From: JAYPWI01 sp964629575
GTDB taxonomy: Bacteria > Actinomycetota > Acidimicrobiia > Acidimicrobiales > Poriferisodalaceae
DNA length: 6,299 nucleotides
NCBI GenBank assembly: GCA_964629575.1
Contig: CAZVUM010000137.1
Coordinates: 1 to 6,299, forward strand
Reading direction: 5' to 3'
This document shows positions 5,576 to 6,299 of the stretch, in pieces. The translations under genes and the position numbers were made by a program. The notes under the pieces were generated by a model that saw only the letters and a program-made list of their open reading frames with translations, made no database searches and was not told the origin of the DNA. How positions within the stretch are numbered: the first letter of the stretch is position 1; every line of letters begins with the position of its first letter.

Positions 5576-6052
5576 TTGGAGTGGTACGAGGAGCGGATGC
5601 CATGGCGGACGATGGTTCCCGAGGGCGAGCCTCCGGTCGTAAGGCAATTCGATCAAACGGACCCACCGATCGGACTGGATGCTGAGGTCTGCGAAGGTCT
5701 CACAGCCTCCGGATCGTCGCACTTGACCGACTCACTCGATTCGTTCTCCGTGTACAGATATGTGGACGGTGGCGCGGCACGCCGCGCCTTGCTCGACGAG
5801 CTGGATCCTCAGCTGACACTCGTAGCTGATCGAGGGACATACGTGATCCTCGCCGACATCAGCCGAGAGGAAAAGGCCTCGGGCGAGACGTCGTTTCGGC
5901 ATCATCGGACGTCTGGTGTGTTCCTCTCCAATTGCGTTCTGATGTCAGGAACGTGGACAGGGTCGCTTGCGCCGACCGAGCAGGCGGTGGTGGATGCGCT
6001 CTCCGAACTGAGCGACGAGGCAGGAGCTGCAATCTGCGGTGCTCCGAGCTGA
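5576..6052 (+). CDS. Hypothetical protein, start uncertain, possibly 5'-damaged
   Basis: A 158-residue frame from TTG 5576. I do not recognise the family. The composition is protein-like: an acidic N-terminal part, a helical stretch GGAARRALLDELDPQLTLVADRGTYVILADIS (65-96), then SGVFLSNCVLMSGTW (113-127) and a C-terminal helix TEQAVVDALSELSDEAGAAIC (134-154). Cysteines are at 39, 120 and 154. The TTG has no ribosome-binding site. ATG 5597, preceded by GAGGAG but with only 3 nt spacing, is the alternative and gives 151 residues. The frame stays open upstream to 5510 with coding-like codons and another Cys, but has no ATG/GTG/TTG there. An in-frame TGA at 5507 separates it from ATG 5498. The gene may therefore be broken at its 5' end or use a CTG start. 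It follows the lipoprotein gene by about 150 nt, and several stretches look less GC-biased than the genes to the left. Confidence 0.5.
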   Translation: MEWYEERMPWRTMVPEGEPPVVRQFDQTDPPIGLDAEVCEGLTASGSSHLTDSLDSFSVYRYVDGGAARRALLDELDPQLTLVADRGTYVILADISREEKASGETSFRHHRTSGVFLSNCVLMSGTWTGSLAPTEQAVVDALSELSDEAGAAICGAPS

Positions 6053-6097
6053 TGCCGCTTTGACCAGGTCGGCCGCGGGTGGAGGCGAGACCCATAT

Positions 6098-6118
6098 AGC
6101 GCCGCTCTGAGCGGTGCT
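6098..6118 (+). terminator. Strong hairpin downstream of the 158-aa frame, possible terminator
   Basis: AGCGCCGCT pairs with AGCGGTGCT around a CTG loop: nine base pairs with one G-U. It begins 46 nt after the TGA at 6050-6052. The sequence after it is GC-rich (CCCCGGGG...) and not a T-run, so it is not a canonical Rho-independent terminator, although tract-less hairpins are often proposed as terminators in Actinobacteria. It also separates the 158-aa gene from the SOS promoter to its right. Confidence 0.35.
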
Positions 6119-6175
6119 CCCCGGGGCCCGGCGCGAGCGAGCGGCGAGAAAGTCTGAGATTTCTTTGGCGGCGGG

Positions 6176-6204
6176 TTGGTGGGCGAACGTGTGTTCGATA
6201 GGTT
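6176..6204 (+). promoter_or_regulatory. Sigma-A-type promoter of the right-edge gene (leaderless)
   Basis: The -35 candidate is TTGGTG (6176-6181), the spacer is exactly 17 nt, and the -10 is TAGGTT (6199-6204), matching TANNNT. Seven nt follow before ATG 6212, so transcription would start at or beside the ATG. The LexA-type palindrome fills most of the spacer, so the repressor would exclude RNA polymerase directly. Confidence 0.6.
6184..6197. promoter_or_regulatory. LexA binding site (SOS box)
   Basis: CGAACGTGTGTTCG is a perfect CGAAC-N4-GTTCG dyad and agrees with the Gram-positive/actinobacterial SOS box (CGAACrnryGTTyg type) at all positions. It lies between the -35 and -10 elements of the promoter for the frame at 6212, a classical repressor position. 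The downstream gene is expected to be repressed by LexA and induced on DNA damage. Confidence 0.75.
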
Positions 6205-6211
6205 GGATGGC

Positions 6212-6299
6212 ATGGACGGCGGGGCGATTCTCGGGGACAGCCAACATCTCGACTCGTTGAACACCGACGCAGAAGCGTTGACCTACAAGGTCGAGAAGG
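6212..6299 (+). CDS. N-terminal start of an SOS-regulated gene (runs off the window)
   Basis: ATG 6212 opens a frame with no stop to the window edge, giving 29 residues beginning MDGGAILGDSQHLDSLNTDA. An in-frame TTG at 6203 is a less likely start because it overlaps the -10 box. Too little is present to identify the product. In mycobacteria, LexA boxes are known in front of some 13E12 repeat-family (DUF222/HNH) genes as well as DNA-repair genes, so a DUF222-HNH nuclease-like protein is one reasonable expectation. A repair or mutagenesis gene is another. The assignment as coding rests on the promoter, the ATG position and the uninterrupted frame. Confidence 0.55.
   Translation, partial: MDGGAILGDSQHLDSLNTDAEALTYKVEK

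Noticed and set aside
6147..6164. AGAAA...TTTCT inverted repeat followed by T-rich bases, as a terminator
   Set aside because: The stem has only five weak A/T-rich pairs with an eight-base loop, and it lies immediately before the SOS promoter; it is not convincing as a terminator.
5902..6264. Minus-strand frames of 100-120 codons at the right end
   Set aside because: They run opposite the 158-aa frame, the hairpin and the SOS promoter, and have no motif or ribosome-binding site supporting them.
1..6299. CRISPR arrays, tRNA/rRNA genes, insertion-sequence ends, toxin-antitoxin pairs
   Set aside because: I looked for regularly spaced direct repeats, tRNA-like T-loop sequences, transposase motifs with terminal repeats and paired small genes, and saw none that hold up.

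Overview
The window is GC-rich throughout, with strongly G/C-biased third codon positions, frequent GTG starts, tightly packed genes and TANNNT-type -10 boxes placed 7-8 nt before start codons (the leaderless arrangement common in Actinobacteria). Together with an actinobacterial-type membrane HtrA protease carrying an 'RLWRHPSEL' stretch ahead of its membrane segment, and an MreB of actinobacterial character, this suggests a member of the Actinomycetota. Acidimicrobiia is my best guess, but it is an inference from protein character and not a database result.

Layout. (1) Positions 1-61: the last 19 codons of an upstream + strand gene, whose stop overlaps the next start as ATGA. (2) 58-1077 (+): an extended-SDR NAD(P)-binding epimerase/dehydratase-like protein with an unusual C-terminal membrane anchor and a Phe in place of the catalytic Tyr. 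(3) 1074-2393 (-): a membrane-anchored HtrA/DegP-like serine protease with a PDZ domain. It is convergent with the SDR gene, and the two TAG stops share one CTAG. (4) 2394-2493: a roughly 100-bp divergent promoter region with a plausible leaderless -10 box for each side. (5) 2494-5427 (+): a compact probable operon of moaE (molybdopterin synthase large subunit), a 70-aa membrane protein of unknown function, an mreB homologue and a lipoprotein of the periplasmic ligand-binding (Leu/Ile/Val-binding-like) class. The first three genes overlap one another and the last gap is 12 nt. (6) 5428-6299: a looser region with an unrecognised 158-aa reading frame whose beginning looks damaged or non-canonical, a strong hairpin, and a well-formed LexA (SOS) box set exactly within the -35/-10 spacer of a leaderless promoter that drives a reading frame running off the window.

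How the genes fit together. The left half is mostly envelope biology: a membrane-tethered SDR and a membrane HtrA protease. The central operon joins molybdenum cofactor synthesis (moaE) to a cytoskeletal ATPase (mreB), an unknown small membrane protein and an exported binding lipoprotein. No mreC, mreD, moaD or ABC permease is next to them. The right edge changes character to a DNA-damage-regulated gene, possibly an HNH/DUF222 (13E12-type) repeat-family gene, although too little of it is visible to say. I did not find a clearly new multi-gene defence or mobile system. The most noteworthy items are the SOS promoter, the moaE-small protein-mreB overlap and the Tyr-less membrane-tailed SDR.
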